Assembly: GCA_905181585.1 (NCBI GenBank)
Contig: CAJIYG010000003.1
Span: forward strand, 252,015 to 316,014
Source of the DNA: an uncultured Flavobacteriales bacterium
GTDB taxonomy: Bacteria > Bacteroidota > Bacteroidia > Flavobacteriales > BACL11
DNA length: 64,000 bases
Direction of reading: 5' to 3'
The notes under the pieces were generated by a model, which saw only the letters and a program-made list of their open reading frames with translations, ran no database searches and was not told the DNA's origin. Within the stretch, counting starts at the first letter, position 1; each line of letters begins with the position of its first letter. Below are positions 16,267 through 25,797 of this stretch, piece after piece. The translations under genes were made by a program, and so were the position numbers.

Positions 16267-17367
16267 TTATTTATTTTGCTGCAAATATACAGATGTAGAT
16301 GGGAAGGCGAAGTCACTCTTATGTTTTTTTACTATGTCCATTATTTTAAAATTTATATCTTGTTTAGCGTTGATTAAATCTTCCCATCTTGGGCTATCTA
16401 CATAGTATATGACTAGAATATCTAGTGAACTTGCTCCAAATTCTTGGAATCTTACTCTTCCATCAGAATTCGTTTTTGAATGAATATTAACCATCTCTTG
16501 TATGTCATTTACGATATTTTTTATTTGCTCAGTCGAAGTTTCATATGTTAATCCAATGTGAAATTTTACTCTTCTAACTGGTCTCAGGCCTAAATTATCA
16601 AGTTCTGCATCAACCATTTTTTTATTCGGAACTGTTACAATACTTCTGTCAAAAGTTGTAATTCTTGTACTTCGAAAACCAACTTTTTCAACTTTTCCAG
16701 TAACAGATCCTACTTGAACAATATCTCCAACAGTGAACGGTCTGTCAAAGAAAATTGTAAATGATCCAAGAAGATTCTCTAGACTTTCTTTTGATGCCAT
16801 GGCTATCGCTATACCACCAATACCAAGACCAGTGGCAAGTGCAGTGATATTTATACCAAAGACATTACCTAAAACAATGAAAAGAGCAAATATTACTACA
16901 ATAATTTTAGCTATTTCTGTCGCAAAGGGAATTAATTGATCATCCATTTTGTTTTCTGTAAGAGCAGCTTTTTGTTTTAAAATTAAGCCGATATAATCAA
17001 TAACTCTAAGGAAAATTCTATATACAGCATAAATATATATTAATGAAAAGGTCTTAGTTATAATACTTTGACCTCCAAAGTTGCTGTCTGAACTGAAGTC
17101 AAGAAATGAAGGGAGTTGTAGCTGACTTGCTCCTATATAAATTACACTTAACATGACAAAAAAACCAATTGGCTTTGTTAAAAGCTCATTAAATTTATCA
17201 ACTCCTACGCTAGTTTCTTTTTTTCCAATTAATTTGTATAGAAGATGGCTAAAGTATTTAGATAATAATTTTTTAAAAATTAAAGCAATAATTAATGTTG
17301 ATAAAAAGAAAAGATATTCTTTTATTGAATTATCAAAAAAAATGGTATCAAGAATAAGATCTGTCAT
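16267..17367 (-). CDS. MscS-family mechanosensitive ion channel
   Basis: 366 residues with four or five N-terminal membrane helices. The pore-lining helix is ITALATGLGIGGIAIAMASKESLENLLGS (about 176-204), with the small-residue Gly/Ala packing of MscS TM3. The cytoplasmic beta domain follows with PFTVGDIVQVGSVTGKVEKVGFRSTRITTFD, the signature segment of the family, and an IVTVPNKKMVDAELDNL continuation. The C-terminal domain ends near residue 366. It releases solutes on hypo-osmotic shock through the inner membrane. It lies between the amino-acid dehydrogenase (1 base upstream) and nhaD (9 bases downstream) and is probably co-transcribed with both. Confidence 0.92.
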   Translation of the reverse strand: MTDLILDTIFFDNSIKEYLFFLSTLIIALIFKKLLSKYFSHLLYKLIGKKETSVGVDKFNELLTKPIGFFVMLSVIYIGASQLQLPSFLDFSSDSNFGGQSIITKTFSLIYIYAVYRIFLRVIDYIGLILKQKAALTENKMDDQLIPFATEIAKIIVVIFALFIVLGNVFGINITALATGLGIGGIAIAMASKESLENLLGSFTIFFDRPFTVGDIVQVGSVTGKVEKVGFRSTRITTFDRSIVTVPNKKMVDAELDNLGLRPVRRVKFHIGLTYETSTEQIKNIVNDIQEMVNIHSKTNSDGRVRFQEFGASSLDILVIYYVDSPRWEDLINAKQDINFKIMDIVKKHKSDFAFPSTSVYLQQNK

Positions 17368-17368
17368 A

Positions 17369-18595
17369 TTATACTAGTTTAGTTAGTGCAATTTCAAAAG
17401 CAGTTTTTGCAATATTTTTATTTTCATTCTTTTTCAAGTAAACATCATTTAAAGCATCATAAATTGTTGTCGAAACTGCTTCAAAAATAGCTTTATCATT
17501 TAGAAGCGCATTGTTTTGCATTAAATATGAAAAAACTCTAGCCATTCCGCAGTTTGAAATAAAATCTGGAATTACACTTACTAGCTTATCAGCTTTTTTT
17601 GCAATCGGGCCAAAAAATATTTCTTTGTCAGCAAATGGAACATTTGCTCCTGATGATATAAGCTCTAAGTTATTTTTAACCATTCGGTCTAATTGATCTT
17701 CTGTTAAAAGTCTTGAGGCAGCGGCAGGAATAAAAATTTCAGCTCCAACATCCCAAATATTATCATTAATTTCTTTAAATGAACATATATTTTCATCCTC
17801 TAAAAAATTTGATGTTCTTTGTTCTAAGAGTCTAGAAACCTCTTCAAGATTAAAGCCGTTTTTATTTATTATTCCACCATTTTTATCAATTATTCCTACA
17901 ACTAATGCTCCTTGCTTAGATAAATAATATGCTGCAGTTGCTGCAACATTTCCCCATCCTTGAATAATAACTTTTTTGTTCTTAAGGTTTCCTCCATAAA
18001 TATTGTAATAGTGAATAACTGATTCACTGACTCCGTATCCCGTGATTAAATCACCAACTGAATATTCTAATTTAGACTTTGGAGTGAGATTTCTATCAGT
18101 TACTAAAAGTGGCACACCTAAAGATAATTGATGTATAATTTTATTTCTTTCTTCTCCTTCAAGTTTAAGGTGCCCTTTTATAATTCCTTCTAATGGAAAA
18201 TCAATATTTGCTTCTTTACAAAATGGTATTACTTCATGAACTTCATCAACATTCATGTCTCCCCCTGTTCCATAGTAATTCTTTAGCAATGGGGCTGCTG
18301 CCTTATACCATCTTTTTAAAACATCTTTTTTTCTTGGGTCTCTTGGGTCAAAGTCAATTCCAGATTTTCCACCTCCTATTGGAGGGCCAGCTACAGTAAA
18401 TTTAACTTCCATTGTTTTAGCTAAAGCTAAAACTTCATTTTCAGTTACTCCAACTCTCATTCTTGTTCCTCCAGCTGCTGCGCCTCCTCTCAAAGAATTA
18501 ATAACTATCCATCCTCTTGCATCCGTTTCAGTATCATTCCATTCAAAAACAATTTCAGCTTTCTTGTTTTCGAATTCTCTCATCAATTTTTCCAT
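17369..18595 (-). CDS. Glu/Leu/Phe/Val dehydrogenase family protein
   Basis: 408 residues, cytoplasmic. It oxidatively deaminates an L-amino acid to the 2-oxo acid with NAD(P). The catalytic-site segment is PPIGGGKSGIDFDPRDPR (about 71-88), with the substrate-binding Lys, and GTGGDMNVDEVHEVIPF follows. The Rossmann dinucleotide motif is GWGNVAATAAYYLSKQGA (about 214-231). Which amino acid is used cannot be decided from sequence by eye; Bacteroidota members of this length are usually annotated only at family level. The start at 18595 is an ATG, and a second Met at residue 5 is also possible. It begins the run dehydrogenase-mscS-nhaD. Confidence 0.9.
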   Translation of the reverse strand: MEKLMREFENKKAEIVFEWNDTETDARGWIVINSLRGGAAAGGTRMRVGVTENEVLALAKTMEVKFTVAGPPIGGGKSGIDFDPRDPRKKDVLKRWYKAAAPLLKNYYGTGGDMNVDEVHEVIPFCKEANIDFPLEGIIKGHLKLEGEERNKIIHQLSLGVPLLVTDRNLTPKSKLEYSVGDLITGYGVSESVIHYYNIYGGNLKNKKVIIQGWGNVAATAAYYLSKQGALVVGIIDKNGGIINKNGFNLEEVSRLLEQRTSNFLEDENICSFKEINDNIWDVGAEIFIPAAASRLLTEDQLDRMVKNNLELISSGANVPFADKEIFFGPIAKKADKLVSVIPDFISNCGMARVFSYLMQNNALLNDKAIFEAVSTTIYDALNDVYLKKNENKNIAKTAFEIALTKLV

Positions 18596-18626
18596 TAGTT
18601 ATTTTTTATATTTTACAAATATAATG

Positions 18627-19694
18627 TTAATTCATGTCTTTTAAATATTCGTGTATTTCTCCGCAAGAACTATCTTTTGTTGCTCCTGTAACCTCACTTA
18701 AACAATTAATTTCTGATCTTAATTTAAGAACACCCAAAAAGCCAAATATTAATGCTTCTTTAAAATTAATTTCTTCATCAGTACCAAGTATAATTTTAGA
18801 TAATGAGTATTTTTTAATTTTTTCTATAAGAAAACTGTTCAATGCACCGCCCCCAGTTATAAAAACACTTTTGTTTTTTAATTTAGTACCTATCTGAAAT
18901 CCAATGTGCTCATAAAAAGTTGCGAGTGAATCTTCTATTTTTAGTTTTTTTAAATAATCTATTTTAAGTATATTTTTTTCTAGCCACTCTCTAGATAATG
19001 ACTTTGGGCCTTTATGTTGATAATATTTTATTTCATTTAAGTAATCAAGTAAATGAGTATTTACTTTACCCTTTCTCCCAATCTCTCCGTTTTTATCAAA
19101 TTCAAAATCATATTTATTTGCCAAAAAATTAAGTATAATATTAGCTGGGCAAATATCAAATGCTTTAATTTTAGTTTGATTTTTAATAGATAAATTAGCA
19201 AAACCACCAAGGTTTAGACAATATTTATATTTTGTAAATAATTTTAAATCTCCAATTGGAACTAAAGGGGCTCCTTCACCTTTTAGTTTAATATCTAAAT
19301 TTCTAAAGTTGTTTATTGTTAATATTCCAGTTGTATTTGCGATAGTTTCTCCATCTCCTATTTGAAGAGTAAATTTTTTTTTTGGTTGATGAAATATTGT
19401 ATGACCATGTGAACAAATTATATCAACTAATTCTTTTTTGGAGATAAACTTATTGATTTCTTCACCTATAAATTTACCAAAAGCAATATTGGTTTCATTT
19501 ATTTTTTTTTCATTTTTTAAATGTAGTGTGCTAAGATTTTTAAACCATTTTTTTGAATACTTTACAGTTTTACATTTATCAATTTTATATTCCCATTTTT
19601 TTTTGAAATCAAAGGAACATTGTATTATATCAAGACCATCTAATGATGTTCCAGACATTACTCCAATAACAGAATACTTTTCCTCTTTTTTCAT
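18627..19694 (-). CDS. anmK: anhydro-N-acetylmuramic acid kinase
   Basis: 355 residues, cytoplasmic. It cleaves the 1,6-anhydro ring of anhMurNAc and phosphorylates it in peptidoglycan recycling. The opening YSVIGVMSGTSLDGLDI carries the family's ATP-binding SGTSxDG motif; SHGHTIFHQPKK, IGDGETIANTTG, CLNLGGFANLS, AFDICPANIILNFL and VFITGGGALNSFL follow in the expected order. Length is normal. It is transcribed divergently from the acyl-CoA dehydrogenase gene with 65 bases between the two starts, an arrangement often seen in flavobacteria. Confidence 0.95.
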   Translation of the reverse strand: MKKEEKYSVIGVMSGTSLDGLDIIQCSFDFKKKWEYKIDKCKTVKYSKKWFKNLSTLHLKNEKKINETNIAFGKFIGEEINKFISKKELVDIICSHGHTIFHQPKKKFTLQIGDGETIANTTGILTINNFRNLDIKLKGEGAPLVPIGDLKLFTKYKYCLNLGGFANLSIKNQTKIKAFDICPANIILNFLANKYDFEFDKNGEIGRKGKVNTHLLDYLNEIKYYQHKGPKSLSREWLEKNILKIDYLKKLKIEDSLATFYEHIGFQIGTKLKNKSVFITGGGALNSFLIEKIKKYSLSKIILGTDEEINFKEALIFGFLGVLKLRSEINCLSEVTGATKDSSCGEIHEYLKDMN

Positions 19695-19759
19695 TTAATT
19701 CAAAGATAGTTGAAAATGTGTATTTTTGTTATTATTAATTATTAAATATAAGAAGAGAA

Positions 19760-20899
19760 ATGGATTTTAATTTGACGGAAGAACATAAGATGATTAGGGA
19801 TGCAGCAAGAGACTTTGCTAATAATGAATTGCTTCCAGGAGTTATTGATAGAGATGAAGGTCAGATTTTCCCTAAAGAGCAAATAAGTAAGATGGGGGCT
19901 TTAGGTTTTTTAGGGATGATGGTTAGTCCAAAGTATGGGGGGGGAGGAATGGATACCGTCTCTTATGTCTTAGCAATGGAAGAAATCTCTAAAATTGATG
20001 CATCTGCTGCCGTAATAATGTCTGTAAATAATTCATTAGTATGCTGGGGTTTAGAAACTTATGGAACTGAGGCTCAAAAGGAAAAATATTTACCAAAATT
20101 AACATCTGGAGAGATTATTGGGGCATTTTGCTTGTCTGAGCCAGAAGCTGGTAGTGATGCTACTTCACAAAGAACAACAGCAATTGATAAAGGCGATTAC
20201 TATTTACTAAATGGTACAAAGAACTGGATTACTAATGGTAATTCTGCTTCGGTTCATTTAGTAATTGCTCAAACTGATGTAGAAAAAGGTCATAAGGGTA
20301 TAAATGCTTTTATAGTAGAAAAAGATACCGAAGGTTTTATTGTAGGCCAGAAGGAAAATAAATTAGGAATAAGAGGTTCTGATACTCATTCAATAATGTT
20401 TAATGATGTTAAGGTTCCAAAAGAAAATAGAATTGGTGAAGATGGTTTTGGTTTTGCCTTTGCAATGAAAACTCTTTCAGGAGGTAGAATTGGTATTGCC
20501 GCTCAAGCTTTAGGAATAGCTTCAGGAGCATATGAATTATCTTTAGCATACTCAAAAGAGAGAAAAGCGTTTGGAAAAGAAATCTCTAAGCATCAAGCAA
20601 TAGCTTTTAAATTAGCTGATATGGCTACTGAAATAGATGCTGCAAGATTATTATGTTTAAGAGCAGCCTGGTTAAAAGATAATAATGAAAATTATGATAA
20701 AGAGGGGGCAATGGCTAAGGTGTTTGCGTCAGAAACTGCAATGAAAACTGCTACAGAAGCTGTTCAAGTTCATGGAGGTTATGGTTTTGTAAAAGAGTAC
20801 CATGTTGAAAGATTAATGAGGGATGCAAAAATTACACAGATATACGAAGGAACATCTGAAATACAACGTATCGTTATATCTAGATTTATATTAAAATAA
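19760..20899 (+). CDS. acyl-CoA dehydrogenase (short/medium-chain type)
   Basis: 379-residue FAD enzyme introducing the 2,3 double bond in acyl-CoA, in beta-oxidation or branched-chain amino-acid breakdown. Domain order is typical: N-terminal helices (MDFNLTEEHKMIRDAARDFA), the signature AFCLSEPEAGSDATSQRTTA (about 121-140), the beta domain with NGTKNWITNG, then KERKAFGKEISKHQAIAFKLADMATEI, VQVHGGYGFVKEYHVERLMRDAKITQIYEGTSEIQR. The catalytic base Glu is in YEGTSE (about 364). It probably heads the plus-strand run with the export gene five bases downstream, although the functions are unrelated. A TATTTTTG element lies at 19721-19728. Confidence 0.92.
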   Translation: MDFNLTEEHKMIRDAARDFANNELLPGVIDRDEGQIFPKEQISKMGALGFLGMMVSPKYGGGGMDTVSYVLAMEEISKIDASAAVIMSVNNSLVCWGLETYGTEAQKEKYLPKLTSGEIIGAFCLSEPEAGSDATSQRTTAIDKGDYYLLNGTKNWITNGNSASVHLVIAQTDVEKGHKGINAFIVEKDTEGFIVGQKENKLGIRGSDTHSIMFNDVKVPKENRIGEDGFGFAFAMKTLSGGRIGIAAQALGIASGAYELSLAYSKERKAFGKEISKHQAIAFKLADMATEIDAARLLCLRAAWLKDNNENYDKEGAMAKVFASETAMKTATEAVQVHGGYGFVKEYHVERLMRDAKITQIYEGTSEIQRIVISRFILK

Positions 20900-20904
20900 A
20901 TTTT

Positions 20905-23433
20905 ATGAAAAAATATTTTTTCCTGTTATTGGTGTTAAATTTTTTAGCATTTAGTGTTAAAGCACAGGGGCAACTTGATATATCTAATATCAATACTTCT
21001 TTTTTAAAGTTTTTACCTTCAAATAAAAGTGCTAGTGATTTAAGACCAAGTGATATACCAAGTAGTCAAGTACTAAAGCAAATTGGTTTATCAGATAATG
21101 AAATTAAAGAAGCGCTTGATTTTAAATATAGCAGAGGAAACTATAGTAAAATAAAGCAAGATACTAATACGTCATTTTCAAGTTTACAAAAATTATATTC
21201 TTCTTTTGATGATACGCTAATTATTGATTCTACTTCATTTCCAAAGGGTAAGATATTTGGACAAGATATTTTTAGAAATCAAGATTTATCATTTTTCCAA
21301 AAAGCATTAGATGCAAAAGCTCCAGAAAATTACAAAGTTGGTCCCGGAGATGAAATAAGTATATCAATTTGGGGATTTAATGAATTCTCAGAAACTTTAG
21401 AAGTTGATGAAAGAGGTTATATTTCTCCAAGTTCTTATGGAAGAATATATGTTAAAGGAATTACATTTAAAAATATGCGCTCTATTCTTAAAAAGAAATT
21501 TAGCACGTTTTTTGATATGCAAAATTCAGAAATAGATGTTTCATTGTCTTATTCAAGGGTAATTACTGTCAACATAATCGGAGAAGTTTATAATCCAGGT
21601 TCTTTTACTATTCCTGCAATAAATACAGCATTTAATGCTTTAATTGCATCTGGAGGCCCAAATCAAATTGGTTCTGTAAGAAATATCTATATAAAAAGAG
21701 ATGGTAAAACAGTTGATTCACTCGATGTTTATAAATTCTTGTTTAACCCACTAATATCAAACGATATCTATATGCAAGATGGTGATTATATTTTTATTCC
21801 TCCTGCAGAAAATTTAGTTGAAATAATTGGAGAAGTTAATAGACCTTACACGTATGAGGCAAAGGATGGGGAAAGTGTTGGTGATATGATTAAATACTCA
21901 GGTGGATTTACAACTACAGCATTTAGAGACATAATAACTTTAAAGAGGTTAGACTACAATAATCTCAAAGTATATGATGTGATTAAAGCTGATTTATATC
22001 AAGAAAATATTTCGGATGGCGATCAAATAGTTGTAAATAAGATTTCCAATAAGATTTCAAATGTTGTAACACTTAAGGGTGATGTGGGAGTTTCTGGAGA
22101 TTATGAATTTAAGGAAAACGAAAAAATACTTGACTTACTTAGCAGAGCTAAGTGTATTTCGAATAAAACTTTTCTAGATAAAGTTTATATCATAAGGTTA
22201 AATGAGGACAGGAGTAAGCAACATCTATCTATAAATCTAAATAATATTATAAGCGATCCTAATCATGAAGATAATATTTTATTAAAAGAATATGATATAG
22301 TTCATGTGTTATCTGTTGATAAGTTTGATGATGAATTTTTTATTTCAGTACAAGGAGCAGTTAGAAATCCAAGTACATTTAGCTTTGGAAATGGAATGAG
22401 TTTACAATCAGCCCTTATTCTCTCAGGTGGGTTAACTCAACAAGCTCAAGGTAGTAGGGTAGAGGTTTCAAGAATAATGGAGTACGATATTGCAACAAAT
22501 AAATTAAAACCTAGAAGAACCGTAGTGAAAAATATTGAAGTAGGCAATGACTTAACCCTAAGTGAAAGTGCTGAAGATTTTATTCTACAACCTTTTGACC
22601 AAGTTTTTGTTAGATCAAATCCTGAATTTGAGCCGGCTGAAAATATAACTATCTTAGGAGAAGTTAAGTATCCTGGAACATATTCTATTTTAAGAAAGAA
22701 TGAAAAAGTTAGTTCACTAATTAAAAGAGCAGGTGGCCTAACTAATTATGCCTACGTAGATGGAGTTAAGATGTTTAGGAAGTTTAATGTAAAAGAAAGT
22801 ATTCGTGAAGAATCTTTGGAAATGAATATTTCTGATGACTTAAAGAAATCAATTTTAAATTCCCCTGATGTTGCTGCAGTTTATGCTAATGAAGTAGAAG
22901 AAAAATCTAAAGCTTTTTTTGCTGAAGAAAATAGTGCTAAAATTAGCAAAGAGAATACGGACATTGTGTATTTAAATTTAGATAAAGCATTAAAAAATAA
23001 TGAATCTAGATTTAATTTAGTTTTAAACAAAGGTGATAGTATTGTAATACCTCAAATTTTAGATGTTGTACATATTTCTGGAGAACTAATGAATTTAGAG
23101 GGGAATTCTATCAGTGCACCCTTTTTTACTAGAAAAAGAGCTAATTATTATGTCAAGAATTTTGCTGGTGGTTTTAGTAAAGAAAATGATAGATCAAATA
23201 CCATTGTTGTTTATCCAAATGGAATTGCAAAAAAGTCGAGAAATTATATTTTATTTAAAATTTCACCTAAAGTTACCAAGGGGTCAACTATTAGGGTTGC
23301 TAGTAAAAATATAAAACAAAAGAAACAAAAAGAAAGTAAAGTCGATTGGAATAAGCAAATTGAAAATGCAATGCTAAAGATATCTGCTGTTTTAACACTT
23401 TGGGTTCTTGTTGACAGAGTAACACCTCAATAA
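20905..23433 (+). CDS. SLBB-domain polysaccharide export protein (Wza-like)
   Basis: 842 residues with a signal peptide (MKKYFFLLLVLNFLAFSVKA). The polysaccharide-export domain begins at about 143 (KVGPGDEISISIWGFNEFSETLEVDERGYI). It is followed by a long run of SLBB repeats, each with a VxxIGEVxxPGxY opening: IIGEVYNPGSFTI, IIGEVNRPYTY, LKGDVGVSGDY, VQGAVRNPSTF, ILGEVKYPGTY and ISGELMNLEG. One membrane segment near the C-terminus (MLKISAVLTLWVLVD) may anchor it. It is likely the outer-membrane or periplasm-spanning component for exporting capsule, exopolysaccharide or O-antigen. The Wzz-like gene follows by two bases, forming an export pair, though no glycosyltransferases are adjacent. Confidence 0.88.
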   Translation: MKKYFFLLLVLNFLAFSVKAQGQLDISNINTSFLKFLPSNKSASDLRPSDIPSSQVLKQIGLSDNEIKEALDFKYSRGNYSKIKQDTNTSFSSLQKLYSSFDDTLIIDSTSFPKGKIFGQDIFRNQDLSFFQKALDAKAPENYKVGPGDEISISIWGFNEFSETLEVDERGYISPSSYGRIYVKGITFKNMRSILKKKFSTFFDMQNSEIDVSLSYSRVITVNIIGEVYNPGSFTIPAINTAFNALIASGGPNQIGSVRNIYIKRDGKTVDSLDVYKFLFNPLISNDIYMQDGDYIFIPPAENLVEIIGEVNRPYTYEAKDGESVGDMIKYSGGFTTTAFRDIITLKRLDYNNLKVYDVIKADLYQENISDGDQIVVNKISNKISNVVTLKGDVGVSGDYEFKENEKILDLLSRAKCISNKTFLDKVYIIRLNEDRSKQHLSINLNNIISDPNHEDNILLKEYDIVHVLSVDKFDDEFFISVQGAVRNPSTFSFGNGMSLQSALILSGGLTQQAQGSRVEVSRIMEYDIATNKLKPRRTVVKNIEVGNDLTLSESAEDFILQPFDQVFVRSNPEFEPAENITILGEVKYPGTYSILRKNEKVSSLIKRAGGLTNYAYVDGVKMFRKFNVKESIREESLEMNISDDLKKSILNSPDVAAVYANEVEEKSKAFFAEENSAKISKENTDIVYLNLDKALKNNESRFNLVLNKGDSIVIPQILDVVHISGELMNLEGNSISAPFFTRKRANYYVKNFAGGFSKENDRSNTIVVYPNGIAKKSRNYILFKISPKVTKGSTIRVASKNIKQKKQKESKVDWNKQIENAMLKISAVLTLWVLVDRVTPQ

Positions 23434-23435
23434 TC

Positions 23436-24476
23436 ATGATTGAAAAAGAAGTAGTAAGTATTAAAGAGATTCTTTTAAATATTAATGAATTCAAGAATGA
23501 ATTGTTTTTAAAAAAATATAAGATTTCTATTTTTACTATTTTATTTGTTTGTTGTGTTTTACTTTTCTTTTCATCTAAAGAAAAGACTTACACAGCTGAA
23601 CTTACTTTTGTTGTTGAAGAAGAAAATGTTGCAAGCCCTCTTTCCTCAATGTCAGGAATTGCTAGTCAGTTTGGTTTTGATGTGTTTGGAGGAGGTACAT
23701 CTACATTTAGTCAGCAAAATATAATGCAATTATTGAAATCCAGGGGAGTTCTTTCGAAAACACTTTTAGAAAAAATTACAATTAATGATAAGAAAGATTA
23801 TATCATTCAACACTACATCAGTTTATATGAAAAACAAAACTTATGGATTAATAGTGATTTAAACAATTTAGGACTAAAATTCAGTTCTACTTTAACGCAA
23901 GCTCACGATAGTATAGTTTCTCTTGCCTGTGAGGAAATTGTTGAAGAAAGTTTAAATGTTAATATAAAAAATGATGAAACAAATATTATTTCGTTATCAT
24001 TTACTTCATCTAGTGAAAATTTTTCTAAATTATTTGTCGAAAAATTAATTAGCCAAATGAGTATGATGTATGTTGAATACAAAACTAAACAAGCCTCAAA
24101 CACAATTGATTTTCTGCAAAGTAGATCAGACTCTGTTTTTTTAGAGCTTGAGAGTTCTGAAAGAGAATATGCTAGAATTAAAGATATTAATCAAAGAATA
24201 ATTAAAGCTTCTGGAAGGCTAAAAGAATTACAATTAATGAGAAATGTAGAGGTGTTAAACACTATGTATCTAGAGATAATTAAAAATTTGGAGATAGCAA
24301 AGATGACTTTGCTTAATCAAACACCAATTATTCAAATCATTGATAGACCTATTTTACCATTAAAAGATAATAGTATATCAAAACTACTTGTTACCATCAT
24401 TAGTTTTTTAATATCTATTATATTGTCAATTATTTATTTGTTTTTTGCTAAGTTATTTAGAGACAGTTTGGAATAG
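23436..24476 (+). CDS. Wzz/chain-length-determinant-like membrane protein
   Basis: 346 residues. A cytoplasmic N-terminus of about 30 residues leads to the first membrane helix (ISIFTILFVCCVLLFFSS, about 31-48), then a long periplasmic domain with coiled-coil-rich residues 190-290, and a second helix near the end (LLVTIISFLISIILSIIYLFFA). This topology matches Wzz/polysaccharide co-polymerases, which set chain length and gate export with Wza-type proteins. No C-terminal tyrosine-kinase domain is fused. It forms an operon with the SLBB gene (two-base gap) and converges with murF, leaving three bases between them. Confidence 0.85.
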   Translation: MIEKEVVSIKEILLNINEFKNELFLKKYKISIFTILFVCCVLLFFSSKEKTYTAELTFVVEEENVASPLSSMSGIASQFGFDVFGGGTSTFSQQNIMQLLKSRGVLSKTLLEKITINDKKDYIIQHYISLYEKQNLWINSDLNNLGLKFSSTLTQAHDSIVSLACEEIVEESLNVNIKNDETNIISLSFTSSSENFSKLFVEKLISQMSMMYVEYKTKQASNTIDFLQSRSDSVFLELESSEREYARIKDINQRIIKASGRLKELQLMRNVEVLNTMYLEIIKNLEIAKMTLLNQTPIIQIIDRPILPLKDNSISKLLVTIISFLISIILSIIYLFFAKLFRDSLE

Positions 24477-24479
24477 CTT

Positions 24480-25739
24480 TTAAAGATATTTAACTAGCTC
24501 TTCAAGCTTAATTCCTCTTGAGCCTTTTATGAAAATTGTATAGCCTTCAATTGGATTCTCTTTAATTTCATTAATCAATTCTTTATTAGATGTAAATGAA
24601 TTATTACCTAAAATCGATTTAAAAATACTACCAACAAAATAACATTTAAGATTTAGTTTAGAAACCAGACCAATAATCTTTTTATGCTCAGAATCACTGT
24701 AGTCACCAAGTTCTAGCATATCTCCAATGATACATATTTTATTTAATTCAGAATTTTTTTTAAAAGATTCAAGTGATGCTTTCATACTTGAAGGGTTTGC
24801 ATTGTAAGCATCTAGAATTATTTTATTTTTTTCTTTATTTATTATTTGTGATCTATTATTTTTAGGAATATACTCTGAAATAGCTGAAACTATATTTTTA
24901 GTTTTAATCCCAAAATAATTAGCAATACAAATACTTAACATAATATTATAGAATTGAAAATCTCCTGATAAGTTTGATTGAATAATATTGTCTTGATAAT
25001 TAATTTTTAAAAGTGATTTATTAGAATCAATTTTTCCTGAAATATTTCCTTTTAATCCGTAACTAATTTTTTCTATTCCTGATGATATATCATTTAAAAC
25101 TTTATCATCACTATTAATAAATATTTTACCGTTTTTTGATTTGATATAATCATATAGCTCTTTCTTTGTTTTTTTAACACCATCAATTGATTTAAAACCT
25201 TCTAAGTGCGCTAGACCTATATTAGTTATTATACCATAGTTAGGTTCTGCTATATTACATAGCTCTTTTATTTCTTTAGGATGGTTTGCTCCCATTTCAA
25301 TAATTGCAACATTATCAGATAATTTTATTTCTAACAATGTAAGTGGGACACCAATATGATTATTTAAGTTTCCTTTTGTATAAGCTGTATTTATCTGAGT
25401 TCCTAAACATTCTTTTATTAACTCTTTAGAAGTTGTTTTTCCATTTGTACCAGTTATAGCGATTATTGGAATTTTTAATTTTTTTCTATGGAAATTTGCT
25501 AAAGTCTGTAATACCTTAAGAGTATCTTCAAAAAAAATAAAATTATTTTTAGCAGCTAGTTTTTTATCATTTACAATGGCATATTTTGCGCCATTTGATA
25601 TTGCTTTTTTTGCATATTTATTGCCATCAAAATTTGGCCCTTTTATGCTAAAAAATATTGAATTTTCCTTAACGTTTCTTGAGTCTATTGAAACATTTGG
25701 ATGTTTTTGGTAAATTTTATATAGTTCTGATATTTCCAT
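24480..25739 (-). CDS. murF: UDP-N-acetylmuramoyl-tripeptide--D-alanyl-D-alanine ligase
   Basis: 419 residues. It joins D-Ala-D-Ala to UDP-MurNAc-tripeptide, the last cytoplasmic step of the peptidoglycan precursor. N-terminal domain: SIDSRNVKENSIFFSIKGPNFDGNKYA. The ATP loop is IAITGTNGKTTSKELI (about 96-111), followed by TKGNLNNHIGVPLTLL, IEMGANHPKEIKELC and ITNIGLAHLEGF. The C-terminal domain has ILDAYNANPSSMKASLESF and IGDMLELGDYS. The ATG at 25739 fits the family start exactly. Oddly, the terminator hairpin behind gldJ ends only five bases before this ATG, so murF is either read through or begins from a very close promoter. Confidence 0.95.
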   Translation of the reverse strand: MEISELYKIYQKHPNVSIDSRNVKENSIFFSIKGPNFDGNKYAKKAISNGAKYAIVNDKKLAAKNNFIFFEDTLKVLQTLANFHRKKLKIPIIAITGTNGKTTSKELIKECLGTQINTAYTKGNLNNHIGVPLTLLEIKLSDNVAIIEMGANHPKEIKELCNIAEPNYGIITNIGLAHLEGFKSIDGVKKTKKELYDYIKSKNGKIFINSDDKVLNDISSGIEKISYGLKGNISGKIDSNKSLLKINYQDNIIQSNLSGDFQFYNIMLSICIANYFGIKTKNIVSAISEYIPKNNRSQIINKEKNKIILDAYNANPSSMKASLESFKKNSELNKICIIGDMLELGDYSDSEHKKIIGLVSKLNLKCYFVGSIFKSILGNNSFTSNKELINEIKENPIEGYTIFIKGSRGIKLEELVKYL

Positions 25740-25744
25740 ATGTC

Positions 25745-25767
25745 AAAAAACCCCAAGATCATTGGGG
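25745..25767 (-). terminator. rho-independent terminator after gldJ, abutting the murF start
   Basis: On the minus strand CCCCAA and TTGGGG (25751-25767) form a six-pair stem with a five-base loop, followed by six T. GACAT and then the murF ATG follow at once. Confidence 0.8.
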
Positions 25768-25797
25768 TTTTTATCTTTAATTATTTAACAAAGTGAC

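Noticed and set aside
20905..24476. Full capsule locus
   Set aside because: Only the Wza-like and Wzz-like genes are present; no glycosyltransferase, flippase or polymerase lies next to them.
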